DNA from: Antrihabitans cavernicola
GTDB taxonomy: Bacteria > Actinomycetota > Actinomycetes > Mycobacteriales > Mycobacteriaceae
Assembly: GCF_008297975.1 (NCBI RefSeq)
Contig: NZ_VLNY01000010.1
Coordinates: 115,348 to 179,347 of the forward strand
Length of the DNA stretch: 64,000 nucleotides
Direction of reading: 5' to 3'
A model generated the notes under the pieces. The model had not been told where the DNA came from and did no database searches. It saw only the letters and a program-made list of their open reading frames with translations. Positions 1 to 7,921 of the stretch are shown here, piece after piece. The translations under genes and the position numbers were made by a program. How positions within the stretch are numbered: position 1 is the stretch's first letter; each line of letters opens with the position of its first letter.

Positions 1-2
1 CG

Positions 3-1445
3 CCGATGATCCAGTTGAGCCTCTTCCGTATCCGAGCCTTCAGTTTGGGCAACCTTGCGGGGCTTGCCATCTCGATCGGCCGCGGCGGGATGCAATTCGT
101 ACTGATCGTCTGGCTGCAGGGCATCTGGCTTCCGTTGCACGGCTACAACTACGAAAGCACCCCACTGTGGGCGGGCATATTCATGCTGCCGCTGACCGCC
201 GGATTCCTCGCCGCCGGCCCGGTTTCCGGCTACTTGTCCGACCGGGTCGGCTCACGCGGTCTGGCCACGGGCGGAGCCGCGTTGTTCGGCGCGAGCTTCC
301 TCGGCCTGATACTCGTCCCGATCGACTTCAGCTACTGGATCTTCGCGGTGTTGATCGCACTCAACGGGATCGCCAGCGGCATGTTTGCCTCTCCCAACTC
401 GTCCTCGATCATGGGCAGCGTGCCCGCGCAGTTGCGTGGCGTCGCTTCGGGTATGCGCGCCACCTTCCAGAACTCCGGCACTGCCGTTTCGATCGGCGTG
501 TTCTTCTCCCTCATGATCGCCGGGCTGGCCAGCAGCCTCCCCCGCACCCTCACCAGCGCACTACAACAGCAGGGCGTCCCCGCTGATCTCGCCACCCAGG
601 TCGGCAACCTACCCCCCGTTGCCTCACTTTTCGCCGCGCAACTCGGCGTCAACCCGATCCAACACTTGCTGCAACCGAGCGGCGCCCTGAGGCAACTCAC
701 AGCCGCGCAGCAACAAACGCTGACCGGACGGGAGTTCTTCCCTGCGCTCATCTCCGGGCCTTTTCACTCGGGGCTGGTCATCGTGTTCGCGTTCGGCGCG
801 ACGCTCGCCTTCGTCGCCGCAATCGTCTCGCTGCTGCGCGGCACAAATAGCACTACCGACCCAACAGGAGAAGCCGCCATGGCATTGACAACGATCGACC
901 CGACGACCGCGTTGGTCGTGATCGACCTGCAGAAGGGCGTCGTGTCCGCCGTCGCCGACAATTCGATGACTGCTGTCGTCGGGCAAGCAGCACAACTGGT
1001 CGCCGAGTTCCGGCGACACAGCTTGCCGGTGGTTCTGGTGAACGTGATCGGACGTGCGCCGGGTCGTACCGAAGCTGGATGGTCCAGGGGCAGCGCCGCA
1101 ATGTCGGCCAACTGGGCTGATCTCATCGACGAACTCGACGTCCAGCCGACCGATCACCTGATCACCAAGCGCCGCCGCAGCGCGTTTCACGACACCGGCC
1201 TCGACACCCTGCTGCGAGATCTCGGTGTTACCCAGATCGTGCTCGCGGGTATTTCGACCAGCGCAGGCGTCGAGTCGACCGCCCGATCGGCATCCGATTA
1301 CGGCTACCACGTCGTGCTCGCCACCGACGCCATGGGCGACCTGGAATCCTACTCGCATCGGCACAGCATCGAACGCGTCTTCCCGAAGATCGGGGAAACA
1401 GCCACCACGGCCGAGGTCATCGACATGGTCGGGGCAACGCGATGA
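3..1445 (+). CDS. DHA2 MFS exporter (C-terminal half) fused to isochorismatase-like hydrolase; 5' end outside window
   Basis: The frame is open from the left edge, so the N-terminal half of the transporter lies outside the window. About 280 residues of a 14-helix DHA2-type MFS exporter are visible, with repeated hydrophobic helices, a loop reading SGYLSDRVGSRG and a final helix near nt 770-840. Without a stop the frame continues into a complete isochorismatase-fold domain of about 188 residues. That domain keeps the Asp of VVIDLQ and the Lys of LITKRRRSAF, but the usual nucleophilic Cys position (GISTSAGVEST) is Gly, as in some family members. An ATG at 879 with a strong ribosome binding site lies at the domain boundary, so the hydrolase may also be made separately. 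The PEBP gene overlaps its stop by 4 nt. The fusion may result from loss of one base near an out-of-frame TAG at nt 848-850. Confidence 0.75.
   Translation, partial: PMIQLSLFRIRAFSLGNLAGLAISIGRGGMQFVLIVWLQGIWLPLHGYNYESTPLWAGIFMLPLTAGFLAAGPVSGYLSDRVGSRGLATGGAALFGASFLGLILVPIDFSYWIFAVLIALNGIASGMFASPNSSSIMGSVPAQLRGVASGMRATFQNSGTAVSIGVFFSLMIAGLASSLPRTLTSALQQQGVPADLATQVGNLPPVASLFAAQLGVNPIQHLLQPSGALRQLTAAQQQTLTGREFFPALISGPFHSGLVIVFAFGATLAFVAAIVSLLRGTNSTTDPTGEAAMALTTIDPTTALVVIDLQKGVVSAVADNSMTAVVGQAAQLVAEFRRHSLPVVLVNVIGRAPGRTEAGWSRGSAAMSANWADLIDELDVQPTDHLITKRRRSAFHDTGLDTLLRDLGVTQIVLAGISTSAGVESTARSASDYGYHVVLATDAMGDLESYSHRHSIERVFPKIGETATTAEVIDMVGATR
866..881 (+). promoter_or_regulatory. Internal ribosome binding site and ATG of the isochorismatase domain
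   Basis: AGGAG at 866-870 stands 8 nt before an in-frame ATG at 879 inside the fused frame. This is the normal arrangement for a separate gene start and suggests the hydrolase domain is also translated on its own from 879 to 1445. Confidence 0.6.
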
Positions 1446-2011
1446 GCATGCTCGGTCGACTCCTGAACAACCGCAGAGCCGGCGACACTCACACAGCCTG
1501 GAACCGGCCCAACCTGCACGGCCCGGAACTACTGACCGTCAGCAGCCGACATATCGATGACGGCGGCGCAATACCACTGCAGCACTGCGCGAAGAACATC
1601 GGCGGCGACGACTTGTCCCCCCACCTGGCGTGGAGCTCACTACCAACCGGGACGACACAACTGCTCCTCGTCGTAGAGGACATCGACGTTCCCATGACGA
1701 AACCAGCGGTGCACTGCCTCGCCTTGGTCGAGCCGGCGATCGCACACCTCGAGGCGGGTGCCCTGGCTGCACGGCGGCCCGGCAACGGTGTGCGGGTGCT
1801 GCGGTCCACGATCGGACGCGGCTACCACGGTCCGGCACCGATCAAGGGGCACGGGCCGCACCACTACGTCTTTCAACTCTTCGCACTGTCCTCACCCCTG
1901 GACGGCACCGGTGCGTCCTCGCCAGATCGTGTTCGCCCTCGAACCCTTCTGTCCGGAATCGACTCGCCCGTCCTCGCCCGCGGTCGACTGACCGGCGCAT
2001 TCGAACGCTGA
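1442..2011 (+). CDS. YbhB/YbcL family (PEBP, Raf-kinase-inhibitor-like) protein
   Basis: This 189-residue protein has the phosphatidylethanolamine-binding-protein fold signature, including the ligand-pocket motif GHGPHHYVFQLFAL near residues 138-151 and an N-terminal segment with NIGGDDLSPHLAWSSLP. The biochemical role of bacterial PEBPs is not established; phospholipid or small-anion binding is usual. Its ATG overlaps the TGA of the preceding fused transporter-hydrolase gene (ATGA), so the two are probably translationally coupled. The segment between residues 155 and 175 is less family-like than the rest, and a compensated local frameshift there cannot be excluded. Confidence 0.75.
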   Translation: MSMLGRLLNNRRAGDTHTAWNRPNLHGPELLTVSSRHIDDGGAIPLQHCAKNIGGDDLSPHLAWSSLPTGTTQLLLVVEDIDVPMTKPAVHCLALVEPAIAHLEAGALAARRPGNGVRVLRSTIGRGYHGPAPIKGHGPHHYVFQLFALSSPLDGTGASSPDRVRPRTLLSGIDSPVLARGRLTGAFER

Positions 2012-2069
2012 CCTGAACGATCGCCTTGTCCTGGTCGAGGTCATGACAGAGCGGTGGCAACGCAACGAT

Positions 2070-2615
2070 TCACATCAACCCCGCCGCCTTGTACAACACC
2101 AGCGAGGCTGCGACGGCGACGTTCAGGCTGTGCCCGGAGCCGAGCATCGGTATCTCCACGGCCGAGTCGAGAAGTTCCAGCGCCTCCGCTGGTATGCCGC
2201 TGCCCTCGTTGCCGAGCACCACGATCGTTCGACGACGCGCCGCAGGCAGATCGGCGAGTCTGATCGACTCGTCGGCCAGCTCGACGCCGAGAATTGCAGA
2301 ATCACCCGCGCGTTGGCGGTACAGCCACCGGCACACGTCGCCCTCGATCCAGTGCACACATTGCTTGTGCCGCAGAGTATTTCCACGCCGCAGCGCTTCG
2401 GGCACCCATGGCAGGCGAGGAACTGCCAGGCACGCGCCGACAGCGTCACACGTTCGTAGCAGCGTACCGAGATTGACGCCGTGTTGCGGCCATAGCGGTG
2501 CGGCGATGAGATGGTTCCAGCATTGATGGCGTGCTGGTCTACGCTGTTGTTGCAGTTCTGATTTGCTTCTGATTCGCGGCGGTTGTCGGTCCCCACGACC
2601 CGATCGGCCGGTCAC
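2070..2615 (-). CDS. TrmH/SpoU-family RNA 2'-O-methyltransferase
   Basis: The 181-residue protein carries the SpoU/TrmH trefoil-knot motifs: an N-terminal segment (PQHGVNLGTLLRTCDA), motif 2 (VLGNEGSGI) and motif 3 (IPMLGSGHSLNVAVAASLVL) near the C-terminus, which bind S-adenosylmethionine and contain the catalytic Arg/Asn set. It probably methylates a ribose in tRNA or rRNA; the target cannot be read from sequence. The start is uncertain. A GTG at 2615 is the only convenient in-frame start, giving about 30 poorly conserved residues before the domain. A small membrane-protein gene lies just upstream on the same strand. Confidence 0.8.
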   Translation of the reverse strand: MTGRSGRGDRQPPRIRSKSELQQQRRPARHQCWNHLIAAPLWPQHGVNLGTLLRTCDAVGACLAVPRLPWVPEALRRGNTLRHKQCVHWIEGDVCRWLYRQRAGDSAILGVELADESIRLADLPAARRRTIVVLGNEGSGIPAEALELLDSAVEIPMLGSGHSLNVAVAASLVLYKAAGLM

Positions 2616-2672
2616 AATCGGTCGGGAAAAGCCCTCCCGCGCAATGTAGTAGTCATCGACACGATCTTAGCT

Positions 2673-2807
2673 TCATCGATTGAGAAATCGGTACATCGCG
2701 ACAAGCAGGCCGACGACGATCATCAGGTACACCAGTCTCGACACGATGAAGACACCAGCGAGATGTCCGCCGCTGATCCCAGCGTTCGTGAGGGCGAGTA
2801 CGTCCAC
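2673..2807 (-). CDS. Small single-pass membrane protein (44 aa)
   Basis: A short frame from GTG (2807) to TGA (2673) encodes 44 residues with a polar N-terminus (DVLALTNAGISGGH), a strongly hydrophobic stretch (VSRLVYLMIVVGLLVAMY) and a basic end (RFLNR). This is a typical single transmembrane segment with positive residues at one end. It lies 57 nt upstream of the TrmH-like gene on the same strand, so the two could be cotranscribed. I do not recognise a family. The ribosome binding site is weak (GAAG), so the call rests on hydrophobicity and on filling an otherwise empty interval. Confidence 0.4.
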   Translation of the reverse strand: MDVLALTNAGISGGHLAGVFIVSRLVYLMIVVGLLVAMYRFLNR

Positions 2808-2920
2808 TCTTCGAGGCTACCGCCGCATTGGTTCTTCCTCGACTGACAATTCGACAAGCTGCTCATTCACTACAAGTCGCGAGACTCGCGATCAATTCGA
2901 ACATGGAAGAAGGCACCGAC

Positions 2921-3649
2921 ATGACCGCCAAAACGGCCCTTGTCACGGGGACCAGCAGGGAGGCCGGGCTCGGCTTCGCCGTGGTACGACAGTTGGCCGA
3001 GCTCGACTTCCACGTCATCGTCACCGCCCGCGATATCTCGCAAGCGGAACCGCTTGCGGAGAAGCTTCGCCAGGACGGACACGCAGCGACCGCCCTACGA
3101 CTCGACTTGACCGATCGAACCAGCATGGACGAGGCCGTGGGCTACCTGGCTCGCACCTTCGGCAGCCTCGATGTGCTCGTCAACAATGCCAGCGACATGC
3201 CCGACTTCCGAGTTCTGTCCGCGCTCGACGCCGACATGGATGCGGTGCGTAAAGCTATGGAAGTCAGCGTGATCGGGCCCTGGGCGCTGACCCAGTCGAT
3301 GCTCCCGCTACTGACGGCCGCGCCCGCGGCTCGGATCGTGAACGTCTCCAGCACATCCGCGCTGCAGATCTCCGACGGCCTCGACCTCGGCGCGAGCCTG
3401 CGCGCACCGGCCTATTCCATGGCGAAGCACATGCTCAACGGCTTGACCGGCGTGCTCGCTCGCGCATTGGACGACACTCCGATCCTGGTCAACGCGGTCG
3501 ACCCGGGCAACACCGCCACGCACCCCGAACGCGGCGACGACAACGACCGATCCGCTTCCGAGAGCGCAAAGGACATCGTATGGGCAGCGGTTCTCGGCAC
3601 CAACGGTCCCACCGGAGGACTCTTCGCCAACGGGAAGCGTATCGCCTGA
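2921..3649 (+). CDS. Short-chain dehydrogenase/reductase
   Basis: This 242-residue classical SDR has the cofactor loop TGTSREAGLG (residues 10-18), NNAS at 88-91, a catalytic Ser in NVSSTS (about 143-144) and YSMAK (Tyr165, Lys169). It should oxidise or reduce a hydroxyl/carbonyl with NAD(P); Ala32-Arg33-Asp34 after beta-strand 2 is compatible with NADP preference. The substrate is unknown. The ATG at 2921 is preferred over an in-frame ATG at 2903 because GAAGAAGG sits at the right distance before it. The DinB-family gene follows 27 nt downstream on the same strand. Confidence 0.9.
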   Translation: MTAKTALVTGTSREAGLGFAVVRQLAELDFHVIVTARDISQAEPLAEKLRQDGHAATALRLDLTDRTSMDEAVGYLARTFGSLDVLVNNASDMPDFRVLSALDADMDAVRKAMEVSVIGPWALTQSMLPLLTAAPAARIVNVSSTSALQISDGLDLGASLRAPAYSMAKHMLNGLTGVLARALDDTPILVNAVDPGNTATHPERGDDNDRSASESAKDIVWAAVLGTNGPTGGLFANGKRIA

Positions 3650-3676
3650 AGCCACGAAGGAACGGAGTGAAATCGC

Positions 3677-4189
3677 ATGAGTATCAACAGAATTACCGAG
3701 GGCACTGAGCGGGCGCTCATCGAGAACACGCTCGATCGCAATCGTGAAGCACTCATCGACACCGTACGAGGCTTGTCGGATGCGGACGCCCGCCGACAAC
3801 TGGTTATCTCGTTGACAACACCCATCTCATTGATAAAGCACGCCGCAGGTGCGGAACGCATTTGGTTCCAACGGTTCTGGGCAGGGCTCGACGAAACCGA
3901 GTGCGACGGTTACTCGAAGCGAGACGAAGGCACGTTCGCCGTCGCCGACGACGAATCGTTGGCCGACGTCATTGCCGAATTCCAGCGCGCCAGTGCACGA
4001 TCGCGTGCGATCGCCGCCCGGTTCGATCTGGACGACACCAAGGACAATCCTCGCGAAGGAACCGTCAGTATGCGATGGACACTGCTTGCCATGATCGAAG
4101 AGTTCGCCCGGCACGCAGGCCACGGCGACATCTTGCGCGAACAGATCGAAGCGCCCCGATCGGGACCGCCCTGCCATACGCCGGTATAA
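3677..4189 (+). CDS. DinB-family protein (DUF664, mycothiol-transferase-like)
   Basis: The 170-residue four-helix protein has the DinB metal-site pattern: a His in the second helix (SLIKHAAGAERIWF) and two more in the last helix (FARHAGHGDILRE). Members of this DUF664 branch are related to mycothiol-dependent enzymes and are typical of actinobacteria that use mycothiol as their main thiol; transfer of mycothiol to an electrophile is a reasonable role, but no substrate can be inferred. It lies between the SDR gene and an F420/PPOX gene, 7 nt from the latter, suggesting a small detoxification operon. Confidence 0.85.
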   Translation: MSINRITEGTERALIENTLDRNREALIDTVRGLSDADARRQLVISLTTPISLIKHAAGAERIWFQRFWAGLDETECDGYSKRDEGTFAVADDESLADVIAEFQRASARSRAIAARFDLDDTKDNPREGTVSMRWTLLAMIEEFARHAGHGDILREQIEAPRSGPPCHTPV

Positions 4190-4196
4190 CTGACCG

Positions 4197-4598
4197 ATGG
4201 CTCCGACATTCAGCGATGTTTCCGGCGAGAAGTACCTTCTCCTGACCACTTTCACCAAGGACGGCAGGCCCAAGCCAACGCCCGTCTGGGGTGTTCCCGA
4301 GGGCGACAAGTTGCTGATCATCACCGATGACGGATCGTGGAAGACCAAGCGCATCAACAACACCCCTCGCGTGACGATTCAGAAATGTGGAATCTTCGGC
4401 AAGGTGCAGGGCGAGCCGGTCGAGGCGGTAGCGCGCATGTTGCCGAAGTCGGATACGAGGCGCGTGTTCGACAAGATCGTCAGGCGCTACTGGCATCACG
4501 CCATCTATTTCGTTCCGCAGGCCATCCTGCGCGGTGGCATCGACAAGGTGCATGCGGCGATCGAGGTCGAGGCACCGTCGAGCCCGACCCAGCACTAG
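4197..4598 (+). CDS. PPOX-class F420-dependent oxidoreductase
   Basis: This 133-residue split-barrel protein begins with the family pattern KYLLLTTFTKDGRPKPTPVW, followed by a phosphate-binding stretch (DDGSWKTKRINNTPRVT). It resembles the actinobacterial TIGR03666 family (Rv2061c-like), whose members bind coenzyme F420 or a flavin and reduce small organic substrates; the natural substrate is unknown. It is the last gene of the rightward SDR-DinB-PPOX group and ends 3 nt before the leftward amine-oxidase remnant. Confidence 0.85.
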   Translation: MAPTFSDVSGEKYLLLTTFTKDGRPKPTPVWGVPEGDKLLIITDDGSWKTKRINNTPRVTIQKCGIFGKVQGEPVEAVARMLPKSDTRRVFDKIVRRYWHHAIYFVPQAILRGGIDKVHAAIEVEAPSSPTQH

Positions 4599-4601
4599 CC
4601 G

Positions 4602-4903
4602 TCAGCAGGCCCGGCGCATCGCTTCGAGGACTTGGCGCGCAGCCCTTTCCCCCGACTCGATGGCTCCCTCGATGTAGCCGGCATGTTCGCAGGCGGTCTC
4701 GGCTCCGGCCCAGAAGATTGCGTCGTCGATCGGGTCCGACGGCATGGGAGGATTGCCTCGGCGTCTGCCTTGTCACGCCAGAACGGCTCGACATCGATGC
4801 CCTCACGGTGTAACGCTCGTGCCGCGATCAACCCCGCCATGCCCGCACCGATCACAGCAACAGTGGTACTAAGCGAATCAGCCGGCTCGGTGGGCATCGA
4901 CAT
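4602..4903 (-). pseudogene. Remnant of a flavin monoamine oxidase (middle deleted, frameshifted)
   Basis: The N-terminus starting at 4903 encodes the FAD Rossmann motif VAVIGAGMAGLIAARAL and runs on for about 55 residues. A different leftward frame then encodes the family's C-terminal FAD-contact segment ([20 protein letters not shown]) and ends at a TGA at 4602-4604. A normal flavin amine oxidase has about 440-460 residues; some 350 central residues, including the substrate site, are absent and the two parts are in different frames. A functional enzyme is not possible. It lies directly beside a second gutted gene (5027-5349). Confidence 0.8.
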
Positions 4904-5026
4904 GCGAACGACCCTACCGATACAGCAACATCACATTTCTTGTTCGGTGTCGTATCGGTCGCCGCCCATTCGTGGAGTAGACGAGAGACAGCCGCTCCTG
5001 GCCGTCCCTGGACGAGGAGGAACACC

Positions 5027-5349
5027 ATGACCGCCACCTACACATTCGACGTCTTTTCCAGCCTCGACGGCTACGGCTCCGCCACCGGTGACTGGACCGG
5101 CTACTGGGGAAAGCAAGGCCCCGAGTTGCTCGATCACCGATACGCCTTGTTCGGCCAGGAGCAACAAATGGTGTTCGGAGCGAACACCTCGTCGACCGCG
5201 TCCAGGTGACGCTCTTCCCTGTAATCACCGGGCAGACCGGGCAAGATCCAATCTTCGAGGGCGCGGCCGACTTCGACCTGGAATTGCTCGAGAGCCGTGC
5301 GCTCGATCGAAACATCCTGGAACTGATCTACCGACCCACCCTGCATTGA
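5027..5349 (+). pseudogene. Remnant of a dihydrofolate-reductase-family (RibD C-terminal-like) protein
   Basis: A strong ribosome binding site (GAGGAGG) and ATG open a frame encoding a typical N-terminus (TFDVFSSLDGYGSATGDWTG) up to MVFGANT. The sequence then jumps in another frame to the family C-terminus (LVDRVQVTLFPVITGQTGQD, ending in a stop at 5347-5349). The join is near nt 5190-5200. About 85-90 central residues of a roughly 190-residue protein are missing and the frame is lost, so no working reductase can be made. An intact paralogue is present at 34813-35370. Confidence 0.8.
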
Positions 5350-5365
5350 TCGCTAGTGCGCCAAC

Positions 5366-6250
5366 TCAGGCTTCGGGAATGTCCCTCCGAAACTTCTCGC
5401 GCGTGATGGCGTCGGGCTCGGGTCCGCCACGCACACCGGTGTCGAGCCCGTCTATCGCGTCGAGTTGGTCTGCGGTGAGCTCGAAATCGAACACGTCGAA
5501 GTTCTCCGCGATGCGCGACGGCGTCACCGATTTCGGAATGACCTGACGGCCCTCTTGCAGGTGCCACCGCAGCATAACCTGCGCGGCAGTCTTGTTGTGC
5601 GCCTTGGCAATACCGACAATCGTGGTATCTTCCAGCGTCGAACCGTGCGAGCCGTCCCGGTAGAAGGTGATGCCGCCGATCGGCGACCACGCCTGCGACA
5701 CGATTCCGCGATCGGCGTTGGCGGCCAACACTTCTGGCTGGCGGAAATACGGGTGCACCTCGATCTGGTTCACTGCAGGCACCACCGATGTCTTCTCGGC
5801 GAGGTCGGCGAGATGATCGGGCATGAAGTTGCTGACGCCGATCGCGCGTACCTTGCCGTCGGCAAGGAGTTTCTCCAATGCGCGGTACGCATCGACGGTG
5901 AGCTCGAACTCGCCAGGCAAAGCTTGATGCAAGATCAACAGATCGATCTGCTCGATCCCGAGCTTGCGCGCACTCTTGTCGAAGGCATGCAGTGTCGAGT
6001 CGTAGCCGTAGTCGGTGATCCAGATCTTCGTCTCGACGAAGAGCTCGGCGCGTGGGATACCCGATCGTGCGATCGCCTCCCCCACACCCGACTCGTTGCC
6101 GTAGGCAGCTGCGGTATCGATGTGGCGATATCCGGTCGTCAATGCGGTCTCGACCGCGGTGGCCGTCTCGTCAGGGGGCGTCTGAAAGACGCCGTAACCC
6201 AGGGCGGGTATTTCGACGCCGTTGTTCAAAGTCAGGTTCGGGAGGCTCAT
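5366..6250 (-). CDS. Aldo/keto reductase
   Basis: The 294-residue TIM-barrel enzyme has the full AKR tetrad: Asp45 and Tyr50 in HIDTAAAYGNE, Lys75 in ETKIW and His108 in LILHQ. The NADPH-binding C-terminal segment (IPKSVTPSRIAENFDVFDF) is present. It resembles the AKR5 (2,5-diketo-gluconate reductase-like) branch and should reduce aldehydes or ketones with NADPH; the natural substrate is not predictable. The ATG at 6250 is chosen over upstream codons because GGAG stands 6-7 nt before it. It is the only intact gene between two gutted ones. Confidence 0.9.
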   Translation of the reverse strand: MSLPNLTLNNGVEIPALGYGVFQTPPDETATAVETALTTGYRHIDTAAAYGNESGVGEAIARSGIPRAELFVETKIWITDYGYDSTLHAFDKSARKLGIEQIDLLILHQALPGEFELTVDAYRALEKLLADGKVRAIGVSNFMPDHLADLAEKTSVVPAVNQIEVHPYFRQPEVLAANADRGIVSQAWSPIGGITFYRDGSHGSTLEDTTIVGIAKAHNKTAAQVMLRWHLQEGRQVIPKSVTPSRIAENFDVFDFELTADQLDAIDGLDTGVRGGPEPDAITREKFRRDIPEA

Positions 6251-6351
6251 GATCTCCACAGTAGGAGGCGGTGCACAATCGAGGGAGGTTCCACGCACCC
6301 AGGTACCGACAGTGCCTCCCCTTGATTCGGCACCGCACCTACGGTGGCTAC

Positions 6352-7013
6352 ATGGGCCCGACTGATCTGCGAACCGAAATTCGCGACTTTCTCAGCTCCA
6401 GGCGAGCGCGTATCACTCCCGAGCAATCCGGCCTTCCCGCTTACGGCGGCAATCGCCGAGTCAAGGGATTGCGCCGCGAAGAGGTTGCCGTGCTCGCGGG
6501 TGTCTCGGTCGACTACAACATCCGCATGGAACGCGGCAACCTCGCGGGCGCCTCCGACGGCGTCCTCGACGCGTTGGCCAATGCCCTGCAACCACGCGCT
6601 TCCTCTACCTCCATCCTGTAGCCGCGGGAGAATTCTTTGTCGACTACGACATGGTTGCCAGGGACGCGGCTGCGATGCTCCGCCTCGAGGCGGGGCGCAA
6701 TCCGCACGACAAGGCGCTCATCGAATTGGTCGGCGAACTGTCCACCCAGAGCGATCTCTTTCGTCGGCACTGGGCTTCACAAGATGTGCGATACCACCGG
6801 AGTGGCCGAAAGCGGCTGCGCCATCCCGAAATCGGTCAGCTCGACCTCGACTTCGAGGCGATGGAGCTCCCCGGCGAGCCGGGACTTCGGCTCAACATCT
6901 ATACCGCGGCCTCGGGCACGCCGACTGCAGACGGACTCAAGCTGCTTGCCTCGTGGGCAGCAAGCCAAGCAGCGTTACCGACCGAAGGCGTATCGGCCCG
7001 CAGCATCGAATAG
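6352..7013 (+). pseudogene. Remnant of an XRE-family regulator with MmyB-like ligand domain
   Basis: From ATG 6352 the frame encodes the helix-turn-helix half (RVKGLRREEVAVLAGVSVDY) through LANALQ, then hits a stop at 6619-6621. The C-terminal MmyB-like domain continues in another frame from about nt 6598 (RFLYLHPVAAGEFFVDYDMV, later LKLLASWAAS) to a stop at 7011-7013. Compared with the usual 270-280-residue protein, about 85 residues between the DNA-binding and ligand domains are missing and the frame is broken. The product would be at most an 89-residue DNA-binding fragment. Confidence 0.75.
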
Positions 7014-7092
7014 CCCTTCCGCCCAGTGCCACTACGGGGGTGCGGTGACTCCCACCCAAGGGCACCTTGTTCCGCACCTCGCCCGATCGGAG

Positions 7093-7109
7093 ACTCCAAT
7101 GATTGGAGT
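7093..7109. promoter_or_regulatory. 17-bp palindrome upstream of the MddA-like gene
   Basis: ACTCCAAT and ATTGGAGT form perfect 8-bp arms around one central base, 24 nt before the ATG at 7133. The size and symmetry fit an operator for a dimeric regulator; which one is unknown. The decayed XRE gene immediately upstream is one candidate. Confidence 0.4.
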
Positions 7110-7132
7110 ACCCAGCGATCGGAGAGAACATC

Positions 7133-7921
7133 ATGGCCGAGATGGTCGATACACCGCGGACGCCGCCCACCCTTGGGCGCGGCCGAACCCTGATGACCGC
7201 ATACGGTGCCGTCGTCTACGCGGCGTTCCTTGTCGTGTTCTTGTACGCGATCGGATGGGTCGAGGATGTCGTTGTCCCCCATAGCATCAACGACGGCGCC
7301 GACGCCCCCGCCGGCGTCGCGGTAGTGATCGACCTGGCACTCGTGGCAGTCTTCGCGATGCAGCATTCGGTCATGGCGAGGCCGTGGTTCAAACGGCGCT
7401 GGACGAAGATCGTGCCCCAGCCGATCGAGCGGTCCACATACGTCTTACTCGCCACCGCGGCGCTCGCTCTGCTGATGTGGCAATGGCGCCCACTCCCCGG
7501 GACCATCTGGGACATCGACTCGACTCCGATCCGCGTTGCGGTCTTCGCGGCGTCCCTTGGCGGATGGGGACTCGTGCTTGCCGCGACGTTTGCCATCGAT
7601 CACTTCGATCTATTCGGATTGCGTCAAGTTTGGCGCAATCAACGGGGAAAGATGGCTGATTCCAATCACTTTCGTACGCCGTTGCTGTACCGCATGATTC
7701 GACACCCGCTGTACACAGGTTTCGTGATCGCATTCTGGGTCGCGCCGACGATGACGTGGGGTCGACTGGTGTTCGCCGCTGGGATGACCGGATTCATCTT
7801 GATCGCAATTCGTTTCGAGGAACGCGACCTGGTCGACACGTTCGGTGACGACTATCGCAGCTATCGCTCGCGGGTGCCGATGCTGATCCCCCGACTCGGT
7901 AGCCGAGCGCGGAAGTCCTAA
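7133..7921 (+). CDS. Isoprenylcysteine/NnrU-type membrane methyltransferase, MddA-like
   Basis: This 262-residue protein has five to six membrane segments and the membrane-methyltransferase SAM site near the C-terminus (RHPLYTGFVIAFW, then RFEERDLVDTFGDDYRSYR). The segment MQHSVMARPWFKRRWT is characteristic of the NnrU/MddA branch. MddA proteins methylate methanethiol to dimethyl sulfide; assignment of that substrate here is inference from family resemblance. GGAGAGA lies 8-9 nt before the ATG at 7133, which is why the earlier in-frame start is not used. A perfect 17-bp palindrome lies upstream. Confidence 0.75.
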   Translation: MAEMVDTPRTPPTLGRGRTLMTAYGAVVYAAFLVVFLYAIGWVEDVVVPHSINDGADAPAGVAVVIDLALVAVFAMQHSVMARPWFKRRWTKIVPQPIERSTYVLLATAALALLMWQWRPLPGTIWDIDSTPIRVAVFAASLGGWGLVLAATFAIDHFDLFGLRQVWRNQRGKMADSNHFRTPLLYRMIRHPLYTGFVIAFWVAPTMTWGRLVFAAGMTGFILIAIRFEERDLVDTFGDDYRSYRSRVPMLIPRLGSRARKS

